DNA from: an uncultured Clostridia bacterium
Lineage (GTDB): Bacteria > Bacillota > Clostridia > Oscillospirales > CAG-382
Reading direction: 5' to 3'
NCBI GenBank assembly: GCA_947305675.1
Contig: CAMZED010000033.1
Coordinates: forward strand, 1 to 13,934
Length of the DNA: 13,934 nucleotides
Shown here: positions 1 through 6,461 of the stretch, in pieces
Layout of the letters: each line of letters starts with the position of its first letter
How positions within the stretch are numbered: the stretch's first letter is position 1
Position numbers and translations under genes: made by a program
The notes under the pieces: model-generated
The model's database searches: none
Told to the model about the DNA's origin: nothing
What the model saw: the letters and a program-made list of their open reading frames with translations, nothing else

Positions 1-251
1 GGTTTCATATCGAGTTTGAGGGTATCCATCCCTTTATCGACGGCAACGGCAGGACAGGCAGATTGCTTGTCAATCTGGAACTGATGAAAGCGGGTTATCC
101 GCCGATCGACATAAAATTCACCGACAGGGTCGCTTATTACAACGCCTTCGATGCCTACCACGTCAAACACGACCTTTCCGCTATGGAAGGGCTTTTTGCC
201 GGATATATCAACGCAAGGCTTGACGCCTATCTGAATATTTTGAAGGAATGA
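1..251 (+). CDS. Fic/DOC family protein, C-terminal part (5' end outside window)
   Basis: The open frame runs in from the left edge (first full codon at 3) and ends with TGA at 249-251, giving 82 visible residues. Visible residues 9-20 form a complete Fic motif, HPF-x-DGNGRTGR, with the catalytic His at 9, the Asp and the phosphate-binding GNGR. Fic proteins usually transfer AMP (sometimes other nucleotide parts) from a nucleotide to a hydroxyl side chain of a target protein. The tail after the motif (YYNAF, AYH, then a helix ending NILKE) fits the last helices of the Fic fold. An ATG at 63 lies inside the domain and is not the start. The N-terminus is not visible, so an inhibitory helix, an HTH domain or a toxin/antitoxin partner cannot be judged. 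The gene stops directly in front of a hairpin-repeat cluster. Family assignment is firm; target and role are unknown. Confidence 0.9.
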   Translation, partial: FHIEFEGIHPFIDGNGRTGRLLVNLELMKAGYPPIDIKFTDRVAYYNAFDAYHVKHDLSAMEGLFAGYINARLDAYLNILKE

Positions 252-400
252 ATTGCGCCTGACGGCGCGTGAATTGCCTGACGGCATGAATTGTGCTTTC
301 TGCACATGAATTGCCCTGCGGGGCATAGAGCGCAATTCAATTCATGCGCGAAGCGCAAATCATGGCGAAGCGCAAATCATGACGCGGAGCGTCTATTCAT
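247..400. repeat. Cluster of miniature hairpins with ATGAATT/AATTCAT spacers
   Basis: At least six tiny inverted repeats follow one another: GCGCC-tgac-GGCGC (255-268), TGCC-tgac-GGCA (275-286), TGTGC-tttct-GCACA (292-306), TGCCC-tgcg-GGGCA (312-325), TGCGC-gaa-GCGCA (345-357) and GACGC-gga-GCGTC (381-393). A partial copy of the fifth, with GCGAAGCGCAAATCAT, lies at 365-380. On the left side the units are separated by (A/G)TGAATT. On the right side they are separated by AATTCAT or AAATCAT, the reverse complement, so the cluster as a whole is a large imperfect palindrome centred near 327-345. Stem bases differ between units while pairing is kept. It begins at the stop codon of the Fic gene. 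This may be a non-autonomous intergenic repeat family; its function is unknown. Confidence 0.75.
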
Positions 401-498
401 TTTTTTATGACGGCATCGTTAACAAGGTATTCGTCGAGATGCTTGAAAAGTTGGGCTACGATATCCAGATTACGTATGTAAAGAAGAAAACAAACTGA
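379..498 (+). pseudogene. Relic of a gene 3' end (C-terminal fragment only)
   Basis: A short frame ends at TGA 496-498. Its last 30 or so codons look like real coding sequence (VFVEMLEKLGYDIQITYVKK), and the LGYDI-then-basic-tail pattern resembles the C-terminus of some short helix-turn-helix (Xre-type) regulators. Upstream, the frame runs straight into the hairpin repeats: the only in-frame ATG (379) and the first codons are made of repeat sequence, and no ribosome-binding site precedes it. I read it as the surviving 3' end of a gene cut by the repeat cluster or by a deletion. The family guess is weak; the truncated nature is better supported. Confidence 0.4.
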
Positions 499-527
499 CA
501 AATCGGGATTTGTGGAGGAAAAACACT

Positions 528-890
528 TTGGGAAATAATAAAAGAATTAGATGTTTAATATCATTTGGTGTTTTGGGGATTGGCTTCCTACTGATCAGAT
601 ATCCCCTGTTCAAATTACACGGTATGATTCAGTGGCCATTGACGTTGGCGGTTATATGCCTTGCAGTAATTATCGTTTCGTTTGCGGCAAAGGCAACGAT
701 TACGCCTTTATCAATGTCTGCTTCGTATATCATCGGATTTTTCATCGCATATATTTTTCAATCAAATGGAACAGATCCGGGTGGCGGAAAAACCAACAAC
801 TTATGGATAATCTGGACTGTGATAATAGCAGTAACAGCTATAGTTTCATCGATATATGAATTTGTCAGATCGCGAAAATCTACTCGATAA
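528..890 (+). CDS. Small four-helix membrane protein, hypothetical
   Basis: A 120-residue protein with four hydrophobic stretches, at about residues 9-27, 36-54, 60-78 and 92-111, with short loops and a basic C-terminus (RSRKSTR). A polar Gly/Asn-rich loop (80-91) separates helices 3 and 4. The frame can be opened at TTG 510, but GGAGG at 514-518 lies inside that extension and sits 9 nt before TTG 528, so 528 is the better start. No catalytic motif or known family was recognised. Its base composition is visibly more AT-rich than the genes from 2510 onward. It is flanked on both sides by hairpin repeats and gene relics, which suggests it arrived by horizontal transfer. Membrane location is well supported; function is unknown. 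Confidence 0.7.
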   Translation: MGNNKRIRCLISFGVLGIGFLLIRYPLFKLHGMIQWPLTLAVICLAVIIVSFAAKATITPLSMSASYIIGFFIAYIFQSNGTDPGGGKTNNLWIIWTVIIAVTAIVSSIYEFVRSRKSTR

Positions 891-991
891 ATTCCAGTTT
901 TACGAGATGATTTTGTCTCGATCTGTTATCAAAGCTACCCACTCAACCGTTTCAGAGAGCGGGAACTGCTCCACGAGGGTGGCGAGTAATC

Positions 992-1021
992 AGCGTGAAT
1001 AGACGCCGTTTTATTCACGCT
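992..1021. repeat. 10-bp perfect inverted repeat, related to the left hairpin cluster
   Basis: AGCGTGAATA (992-1001) and TATTCACGCT (1012-1021) pair perfectly around a 10-nt loop. Within it, TGAATAGACGC (996-1006) is the exact reverse complement of GCGTCTATTCA at 389-399, the last unit of the left cluster. The two copies therefore bracket the segment 400-991 in opposite orientation. There is no U-tract, so it is unlikely to be a terminator. Confidence 0.65.
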
Positions 1022-1066
1022 ATTGTCCCAAGGCATGTGGAGACGGTATGCTTGCTTCGAAAGTAA
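1022..1066 (+). pseudogene. 3'-terminal relic resembling 23S rRNA m5U methyltransferase (RlmD/RumA)
   Basis: The frame 1022-1066 reads IVPRHVETVCLLRK followed by TAA. PR-x-HVETV-x-LL is the typical extreme C-terminus of RlmD/RumA-family uracil-C5 methyltransferases, which in full proteins follows a VDMFPRT segment. Here nothing of the enzyme precedes it: the upstream codons are the 992-1021 inverted repeat. It shares AG-S-CATG-Y-GGAGACGGT (1031-1047) with a second such tail at 2410-2426. The match covers only about 11 residues, so identity is inferred. Confidence 0.45.
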
Positions 1067-1068
1067 TA

Positions 1069-1125
1069 AATTGCGCATTGCGGCGCGTGAAAAGAATTCG
1101 CATCCCATCGCACGGCGTCAGCCGT
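1069..1125. repeat. Two further miniature hairpin units
   Basis: AATTGCGC-attgc-GGCGCGTGAA at about 1069-1091 closely resembles the first unit of the left cluster (251-272). ACGGC-gtca-GCCGT at 1112-1125 has the same stem-loop design with the loop in the opposite orientation (GTCA instead of TGAC). The hairpin family thus occurs on both sides of the 400-990 segment. The second unit ends 8 nt before the ribosome-binding site of the next gene. Confidence 0.5.
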
Positions 1126-1143
1126 ATATCACCGGAGGATCGT

Positions 1144-1809
1144 ATGATGAAAAAAATATTCAAACGGGGGATCGTTTTATTGATTGCCGCGGCGATGATC
1201 GCGCTCGGCGTCAATGCCTTTGTCGCCGGGTCCGCCGCAAGCCGGATAATCGGCGAAGAAGAAGCCGCGGAGCTTACCGGCGCGGATTGCATTATAGTTT
1301 TGGGCGCCGGAGTATCGGGCGGAGAACCGACCGCGGTGCTTGAAGAAAGGCTTACGAAATGCCTGGATCTGTACCGGGCGGGAGTGTCCGGCAAAATCAT
1401 TATGAGCGGCGACCACGGCAGAGAAGACTATGACGAGGTCAACGTGATGAAAGATTACGCGGTAAGGAACGGGATCCCATCGGAAGACGTATTTATGGAT
1501 CACGCCGGTTTTTCGACTTATGACAGCATTTACCGCGCAAAAGAGATATTCAAAGCCGAAAAAATCGTGATCGTATCGCAAAAATATCATTTGTTCCGGG
1601 CGCTGTATATCGCCGAAAGGCTCGGTTTGGAAGCCTATGGCGTAAGCGCCGACAGGCCGCAGCGCGGCGCTTCGGCCGCGCGGGAAGCGCGGGAGGTCCT
1701 GGCGAGAAACAAGGATTTTATAAAATGCTTATTCCTGCCCGAACCGGTTTATCTCGGCGAAGCGATACCCGTAAGCGGGAATGGCGATATTACGAACGAC
1801 CGGCAATAA
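1144..1809 (+). CDS. SanA/YdcF family protein (DUF218), membrane anchored
   Basis: A 221-residue protein. Residues 5-28 form a basic-then-hydrophobic N-terminal segment with no clear cleavage site, so it is probably an anchor with the domain outside the membrane. The DUF218 fold follows: the CIIVLGAG strand-loop, a SGDHG motif, N-x-M-K-DY-A, then GF-S-TYDS-x-YRAKEIF and VSQKYHL-x-RALYIA. This order is that of SanA/YdcF/ElyC proteins, which affect envelope integrity and vancomycin exclusion in enterobacteria; the biochemical activity is poorly defined. GGAGG at 1134-1138 lies 5 nt before ATG 1144 and 8 nt before ATG 1147, so either ATG may be used. An upstream in-frame ATG (1048) sits in the relic region without a ribosome-binding site. 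It lies between the two rRNA-methyltransferase-like tails, 48 nt before a NUDIX gene. Family is clear; substrate is unknown. Confidence 0.85.
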   Translation: MMKKIFKRGIVLLIAAAMIALGVNAFVAGSAASRIIGEEEAAELTGADCIIVLGAGVSGGEPTAVLEERLTKCLDLYRAGVSGKIIMSGDHGREDYDEVNVMKDYAVRNGIPSEDVFMDHAGFSTYDSIYRAKEIFKAEKIVIVSQKYHLFRALYIAERLGLEAYGVSADRPQRGASAAREAREVLARNKDFIKCLFLPEPVYLGEAIPVSGNGDITNDRQ

Positions 1810-1857
1810 GCCGCCCGAGGGAAACAGAGTACGCCGCAGAAAACGGAGGTCAAATGA

Positions 1858-2340
1858 ATGAACAAAGATATTTGTGTGCCTTGTGAGAACGGATTTGTCA
1901 ATATTCGGGTAGGTGCGATCATTCTGAAAGACGGAAAATTTCTTATGGCGGGAAATAACAGGAGTCCGGAGTATATGTATTCTGTCGGGGGCAGGATAAA
2001 ATTCGGCGAAACCGCTGAAGAAGCGGTGGTTCGTGAAGTATTTGAAGAGACCGGCGTTAAGATGGAGATCGACCGTCTTGGATTTATCCATGAAAACTTT
2101 TTCTACGGTGACTCGGATACAAAGCGCGGAAAGCTGATTTATGAGATATCCTTTTTCTTTTATATGAAAGTTCCTGAAAATTTCGAGCCGATCTCAAACA
2201 GCTTTACCGAGGACGGCCACAAAGAATTTCTTCGCTGGATATCGCCTGACGATCCCGTCCGTTATTTTCCGGAGTTTTTCAGGACAGAGCTTTTAAAACC
2301 GCAAAACGGCGTTAAACATTTTATTACGGATAACAGATGA
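1858..2340 (+). CDS. NUDIX hydrolase
   Basis: A 160-residue protein with a complete Nudix box at residues 45-67: G45, E51, then R59-E60-V61-F62-E63-E64-T65-G66-V67, matching G-x5-E-x7-REU-x-EE-x-GU in every position. The Glu residues bind the divalent metal used to hydrolyse a nucleoside diphosphate linked to another moiety. The flanking strands (VGAIILKDGKFLMA before, FIHENFF and FFFYM after) fit the Nudix fold, and the size is that of a single-domain enzyme. GGAGGT at 1845-1850 lies 7 nt before ATG 1858. A nearer ATG at 1854 is out of frame and stops after 10 codons. The substrate cannot be deduced. The gene probably shares a transcript with the DUF218 gene. Just after its stop, in the same frame, a methyltransferase-like tail continues to 2445. 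Confidence 0.92.
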   Translation: MNKDICVPCENGFVNIRVGAIILKDGKFLMAGNNRSPEYMYSVGGRIKFGETAEEAVVREVFEETGVKMEIDRLGFIHENFFYGDSDTKRGKLIYEISFFFYMKVPENFEPISNSFTEDGHKEFLRWISPDDPVRYFPEFFRTELLKPQNGVKHFITDNR

Positions 2341-2445
2341 TACCAGAGGCGCGCTGTTGATTTGTTCCCGAGAACGAACGGAGCGGCTGACACCAAAATG
2401 AACGTGTCGAGCCATGCGGAGACGGTTGTTCAATTGTCTCGTTAA
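2341..2445 (+). pseudogene. 3' relic of an RlmD/RumA-like 23S rRNA (uracil-C5) methyltransferase
   Basis: Directly after the NUDIX stop, codons 2341-2442 stay open and end at TAA 2443-2445. They read AVDLFPRTNG (2353-2382) and then SSHAETVVQLSR (2407-2442). VD-x-FPRT followed by H-x-ETVV-x-LS is the C-terminal signature of RlmD/RumA-type m5U methyltransferases. Between the two halves about eight codons (AADTKMNV) are extra compared with the usual spacing. There is no start codon, no ribosome-binding site and no catalytic domain, so this is a tail only. It parallels the tail at 1022-1066, with a shared 17-nt core that differs at two positions. Confidence 0.5.
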
Positions 2446-2509
2446 TGTATTTCCTTTCGGGGCGAAAAATCAAAAATTATAAAAAATATCACATAACAAG
2501 GAGCCGGCC

Positions 2510-3952
2510 ATGAACGAACAGGCGACCGCAAAACACACGTTGAAGTTAAACTACAAGCGCACGTTCCTTATCGGGTTCGCTTTTTTCGGAATCCTGCTGC
2601 TGTGGCAGGTGTACGATTCCTGGTGCCCCACCTTTCTTACCGACATATTCGCAAGGAGGATGTACGATCTTTCCTCGGCGGAGTTAAAACTTGCCGACGC
2701 CGACAAGATCCTTAACGTGCAGTGGATAGTCGGAATAATAATGGCGTGCGACAATCTCGCGGCGCTTATACTTTTGCCGATCTTCGGAAATCTTTCCGAC
2801 AAAACAAAAACCCCTATCGGGAAAAGGATGCCCTATATACTTGCCGGAACGATGGTGTCCGCGCTGGCTTTCCCTTTTATCCCTCTGCTTTTCCACAGCA
2901 ACAACATCGCCGGGATGATAGTGATAATGGCGATAGTGCTTATATTTATGATGATGTACCGCAACCCCGCCGTCGCGCTTATGCCCGACATAACCCCAAA
3001 ACCCCTGCGCGCGAAAGCCAACGGGATCATAAACATAATGGGATATCTCGGCGGAGCGTCCGCAACGGTGCTCGGAATATTTTTAAAACTTTCCGATTAC
3101 ATAAACGTTGCCGATTCGGCGCGTAAACTGTGGATAATCGAGATCCCGTTCATAGTCGCCTCGGTGCTTATGGTGATATCCGCTCTCGTGCTGTTTTTCA
3201 GCATAAAAGAGAACCGCATCGCCGAGGAGATGAAGGACGAACTGGCGTTGGGCGAACAGATGGCGGCGATCGAAAACCCTGTCGACGACGACGCGCCCAT
3301 GACCAAAGCCAACAAAAGAATGCTTTTGGCGATACTGGGCGCCGAATTCCTGTGGTTTATGGCGGATAACGCCATCGGCACCTATATCGGAAACTATGTT
3401 ATCTATTATCTCAACTCGGCTTCGAGCGCGACAATGCTGCTGACCATAATCGGCGGCGCTGCAAGCGTTATCGGTTTTGCCGCCGCCGGCGCGATCGCCG
3501 ACAGGATCGGCAGAAAATGGACGGTTTCCGGCGGTCTGACTTTGACCGTGTTATCGATGATAGTAATGTGCTTTATCGTCCCGAGCGGGAACGTCACCGG
3601 CGAAAACGGCGAGCAGGCGTTCCCCGCGCTTCTGTTCGCGGTGTGGGCTTTGAAGGGATTCGGAATGGCGTTGGTGCATAACTGCTCGTTCCCGATGGTC
3701 GTCGAGCTTTGCTCAAACAGAAAGATCGGCAAATTCACCGGGTATTATTACGCGGCGAGTATGTCCGCCCAGACCGTCACTCCCGTGCTTTTGGGATTGG
3801 TGTTCAAAGCCACGCTGGCATGGAGGGCGCTCCCCGTTTACGCCGCGATCCTGTTTGCGCTCAGCGCGGCGGCGTTCACCCTGCTTGTAAAGAACATCAA
3901 AGCGCGCAAAGTCGAAAACCTACGCGGGCTTGAAGCGATAGAAGGAGACTGA
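2510..3952 (+). CDS. MFS transporter, 12-helix, sugar-type (SLC45/GPH-like)
   Basis: A 480-residue polytopic membrane protein. The first half opens with a helix around FLIGFAFFGILLLWQ, and the loop after the second helix carries GNLSDKT-x-TPIGKRMPYI, the major-facilitator motif A as found in SLC45-like and GPH-like sugar carriers. A matching loop occurs in the second half (GAIADRIGRKW). A charged central loop (about residues 225-265) joins the two six-helix halves. AAGGAG at 2498-2503, 6 nt upstream of ATG 2510, supports the start. The stop overlaps the ribosome-binding region of the next gene, with a 1-nt gap, so the two are translated from one message. The substrate is not visible. Pairing with a glycerophosphodiesterase hints at sugar or polyol moieties, but this is inference only. 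Confidence 0.88.
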   Translation: MNEQATAKHTLKLNYKRTFLIGFAFFGILLLWQVYDSWCPTFLTDIFARRMYDLSSAELKLADADKILNVQWIVGIIMACDNLAALILLPIFGNLSDKTKTPIGKRMPYILAGTMVSALAFPFIPLLFHSNNIAGMIVIMAIVLIFMMMYRNPAVALMPDITPKPLRAKANGIINIMGYLGGASATVLGIFLKLSDYINVADSARKLWIIEIPFIVASVLMVISALVLFFSIKENRIAEEMKDELALGEQMAAIENPVDDDAPMTKANKRMLLAILGAEFLWFMADNAIGTYIGNYVIYYLNSASSATMLLTIIGGAASVIGFAAAGAIADRIGRKWTVSGGLTLTVLSMIVMCFIVPSGNVTGENGEQAFPALLFAVWALKGFGMALVHNCSFPMVVELCSNRKIGKFTGYYYAASMSAQTVTPVLLGLVFKATLAWRALPVYAAILFALSAAAFTLLVKNIKARKVENLRGLEAIEGD

Positions 3953-3953
3953 T

Positions 3954-4772
3954 ATGGTCCCGGCGATCATAGCCGCCGCGGCGGCGGTCATTGCGGCGAT
4001 CTGGTTGTTCGCCGTTTTCCCCGGCAGACCGGGCAAAAACAAAAAAGCCCCGTTCGACGGTTTGAACATAGCGCACCGCGGGCTTTACGACAACGGCGCC
4101 GGGGTCCCCGAAAACTCGCTCGCCGCTTTCGAAAAGGCCGCGGCGCACGGCTACGGGATCGAGCTTGACGTGCAGCTCAGCCGCGACGGCGAAGTCGTGG
4201 TGTTCCACGACGATACGCTCGGGCGGGTATGTTCGGTAAACGCCCGCGTCGACGAACTTGATATGTCCGAACTTTCGTCTCTCGCGCTTTGCGGCGGTCC
4301 CGAAAGGATACCGACTTTTTCACGCGTGCTTGAGCTTGTCGGCGGCAGAGTTCCGCTGCTTGTCGAGTTGAAACACGGCAGGCGGGACAAAGAACTTTGC
4401 GAAAAGACGCTTGAACTGCTTCGCGGATACAAAGGCGTTTACTGCATCGAAAGTTTCGATCCGCGCATCGTCGGCTTCTTCCGCAAGTCGGCGCCGGATA
4501 TAATGCGAGGCCAGCTTTCGCAGCCGGCTTCGGAATTCAAAAAGTTCGGGTTTGCGTTCCCGGCGAACGTAATTCTGGGGCATTTGCTTCTCAACTTTAT
4601 CGCAAGGCCGGAGTTCATCTCCTACCGCATCGGCAAAAAGCCTTTTCCGGTACGGTTCGCCGAACGGTGCGGCGCAATGCGGTTCGGCTGGACGAGTATT
4701 GACGAGAGCGCCGAAGAGGATTTCGATTCAGTCATATTCGAGCATTATCACCCGAGAGCGCGGTTCAGATAA
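3954..4772 (+). CDS. Glycerophosphodiester phosphodiesterase, membrane anchored
   Basis: A 272-residue protein with an N-terminal hydrophobic helix (residues 2-22) and then a GDPD TIM-barrel domain. Visible active-site motifs are AHRG with H41-R42, PENS with E53, E70-x-D72 for metal binding, FHD with the second catalytic H85, and VELK (E138, K140). The C-terminal GWTSID and VIFEHY match the last barrel strands. The family hydrolyses deacylated phospholipids (glycerophosphodiesters) to glycerol-3-phosphate and an alcohol, using a divalent metal. ATG 3954 has AAGGAGA (3942-3948) inside the end of the MFS gene, 5 nt away, and the 1-nt gap indicates translational coupling. A weak inverted repeat after the stop (AATCGGCG 4771-4778 with CGCCGATT 4798-4805) lacks a U-tract. 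Confidence 0.93.
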   Translation: MVPAIIAAAAAVIAAIWLFAVFPGRPGKNKKAPFDGLNIAHRGLYDNGAGVPENSLAAFEKAAAHGYGIELDVQLSRDGEVVVFHDDTLGRVCSVNARVDELDMSELSSLALCGGPERIPTFSRVLELVGGRVPLLVELKHGRRDKELCEKTLELLRGYKGVYCIESFDPRIVGFFRKSAPDIMRGQLSQPASEFKKFGFAFPANVILGHLLLNFIARPEFISYRIGKKPFPVRFAERCGAMRFGWTSIDESAEEDFDSVIFEHYHPRARFR

Positions 4773-4851
4773 TCGGCGCTGTCGGGCCGTGGACCGCCGC
4801 CGATTTCGGACTTTAATTCTTTAAAACTTGTAATTCAGGAGGCGTTGAATT

Positions 4852-5964
4852 ATGCCCAATATGTTGGATTATATCGCCTGGCGCGGCGATCTCGGCTTTG
4901 AAAGCTCGGCTTTGAACGAGGTCGACAGCCTTATTTTCTCGGAACTCGCATATATAAAAATGGACGGCATTGCGCCGGAATCCGACGGCGAAACGGTAAC
5001 CCTGCGCGAGCTTGAACGGCTTTACCGCGCGGCGGGATACGACCAGTCTTTTCTGGTAAACGACCCTTACCGCACGCTTGCTTCCGCCGCCTCGAGCGCA
5101 AGGTTCGGCGGGATACGCGTCGGCAGGTACGTAAACCGCGTCGAACACGACAGCCAGGTACAGTTCTCGGCGGCGACTTTCTTTTTGCCGGGCGGAGACG
5201 TCTTTGTCGCCTACCGCGGGACCGACAACACAACAGTCGGCTGGCGCGAGGATTTTAATATGAACTTTTTAAGCGTCACGCCGGGGCAGGCGCAGGCGGC
5301 TGAATATCTCAATTCGGCGTTCGGCGCGGCAAAAGGCGGAGTTTACGTCGGCGGGCACTCGAAAGGCGGGAACTTTGCGGTTTACGCCGCGGCGTTTGCA
5401 AACCACCCCGAAAAAGCGGAACGTCTGCGCGCGGTCTATTCCTTCGACGGGCCGGGGTTCAACCGTGCCGTCGCCGAAAAAGAGGAATACGCGGCGGTTT
5501 TGCCGAAGATAACCAAAATCGTTCCCGAATCGTCGATAATCGGTATGCTGTTGATCACCCGCGAGCCGATTACTCCGGTAAAAAGCGAAGCAAAAGGAAT
5601 TCAGCAGCACAACCCTTATAACTGGCAGCTGCTGGGCGCGAATTTTCTGCGCGCCGAAGCGGTCACCGGCACTTTTGCCGACGAGGCGCTGAAAAAATGG
5701 TGTGATTCGCTTAACGAAAACCAGTGGCGCTGTCTTTGCGACGCGGTTTTCGGGGCGCTCGACGCCTCCGGCGCGACGACTCTTTACGAGATAAATTCGA
5801 ACAAACTCACAAATTACAACGCGATAGCTCGCGCCCTTTTCAGCACCGACAAAACCGTTTATAAAGGGTTTACCGAAGCGGTGAAGCTTTTGGCTGTATC
5901 GGGCAAGGACGCCGTTCTCGACAGCACGAGGCGCAAGCTGGAACACTCGGAAAAACGGAGGTGA
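4852..5964 (+). CDS. Mbeg1-like (DUF2974) alpha/beta-hydrolase family protein
   Basis: A 370-residue protein. The N-terminus (DYIAWRGDLGFE, NEVDSLIFSELAY) is the hallmark of Mbeg1-like/DUF2974 proteins of Firmicutes. A lipase-like core follows: VAYRGTD at 119-125 (oxyanion-hole region), G-GHSKGG with the likely nucleophile Ser170, and YSFDGPGF about 40 residues later. No signal peptide or membrane helix is seen, so it is probably cytoplasmic. The family is predicted to act as a serine hydrolase or lipase, but substrates are not established. AGGAGG at 4837-4842 lies 9 nt before ATG 4852, which beats the second ATG at 4861. Only 79 nt separate it from the phosphodiesterase gene and no strong terminator intervenes, so it may belong to the same transcript. 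It is linked to msrA by a 4-nt gap. Confidence 0.88.
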   Translation: MPNMLDYIAWRGDLGFESSALNEVDSLIFSELAYIKMDGIAPESDGETVTLRELERLYRAAGYDQSFLVNDPYRTLASAASSARFGGIRVGRYVNRVEHDSQVQFSAATFFLPGGDVFVAYRGTDNTTVGWREDFNMNFLSVTPGQAQAAEYLNSAFGAAKGGVYVGGHSKGGNFAVYAAAFANHPEKAERLRAVYSFDGPGFNRAVAEKEEYAAVLPKITKIVPESSIIGMLLITREPITPVKSEAKGIQQHNPYNWQLLGANFLRAEAVTGTFADEALKKWCDSLNENQWRCLCDAVFGALDASGATTLYEINSNKLTNYNAIARALFSTDKTVYKGFTEAVKLLAVSGKDAVLDSTRRKLEHSEKRR

Positions 5965-5968
5965 CGCG

Positions 5969-6460
5969 ATGAAAACGATATATCTTGCGGGGGGATGCTT
6001 TTGGGGTACCCAAAAGTTTTTCGACCGGTTGGCCGGGGTAAGGAACACCGTAGTCGGATATGCCAACGGATCGACCGAAAACCCCACCTATGAACAGGTC
6101 AAACACGGCAGCGGACACGCCGAAACGGTAAAGATCGAATTCGATGAATCGGTCATAGCCCCCGAAAAACTGCTTGAACTTTATTTTCTCACGATCGATC
6201 CGCTTTCGGTCAACCGCCAGGGCGAGGATTCGGGCGTGCAGTACCGCACCGGGATTTATTATACCGATGAATCTCTTCTCGCGGCGATCGAATCGGTGGT
6301 AAAAGCGCAGGAAAACGCGGTCGGCAAACCACTTGCGGTGGAGGTGCTCCCGCTTGAGAATTTCTTTTGCGCCGAGGAATATCACCAAAAATACCTCGAC
6401 AAAAATCCCGGAGGCTACTGCCACATACCCAAAAGTCTTTTGAATATGGAGATAAAATGA
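5969..6460 (+). CDS. msrA: Peptide-methionine (S)-S-oxide reductase MsrA
   Basis: A 163-residue MsrA, which reduces the S-epimer of methionine sulfoxide in proteins and free methionine. The catalytic cysteine is C10 in GGCFWG. The substrate-site residues Y41, E52 (in GHAE) and Y92 are present at the spacing known from E. coli MsrA. Likely resolving cysteines are C134 and C151 (NFFCAEEYHQ, GGYCHI). The motif continues T14-Q15 where most MsrA proteins have a Glu at the second position. GGAGGT lies inside the 3' end of the preceding gene and the ATG follows its stop after 4 nt. It is followed by the Sir2 gene after 1 nt. No MsrB partner is fused or adjacent. Assignment is firm. Confidence 0.96.
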   Translation: MKTIYLAGGCFWGTQKFFDRLAGVRNTVVGYANGSTENPTYEQVKHGSGHAETVKIEFDESVIAPEKLLELYFLTIDPLSVNRQGEDSGVQYRTGIYYTDESLLAAIESVVKAQENAVGKPLAVEVLPLENFFCAEEYHQKYLDKNPGGYCHIPKSLLNMEIK

Positions 6461-6461
6461 T

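Larger units (their letters stand above)
891..1143. other. Non-coding relic region with further hairpins
   Basis: No complete gene is visible here. It holds a small CGAGA/TCTCG hairpin (903-920) just after the membrane protein gene, which may weakly end its transcript. A short open stretch ends at TAA 987-989 (...FRERELLHEGGE) and may be another gene tail that I cannot assign. A 10-bp perfect inverted repeat lies at 992-1021, an rRNA-methyltransferase-like tail at 1022-1066, and two repeat-type hairpin units at about 1069-1091 and 1112-1125. Confidence 0.5.

Noticed and set aside
247..400. CRISPR array or attenuator
   Set aside because: Repeats are short self-complementary stems with 7-nt constant joints, not 25-40 nt direct repeats with unique spacers, and no cas genes are visible.
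551..859. 102-codon frame overlapping the membrane protein gene
   Set aside because: No ribosome-binding site, lower coding character, and fully inside the 528-890 gene.
1048..1143. Upstream extension of the DUF218 protein
   Set aside because: The extension is made of the rRNA-methyltransferase-like tail in another frame and hairpin repeats; GGAGG at 1134-1138 points to 1144 or 1147.
4771..4805. Terminator between the phosphodiesterase and the Mbeg1-like gene
   Set aside because: An 8-bp inverted repeat exists, but the loop is long and no U-tract follows, so I do not call it.
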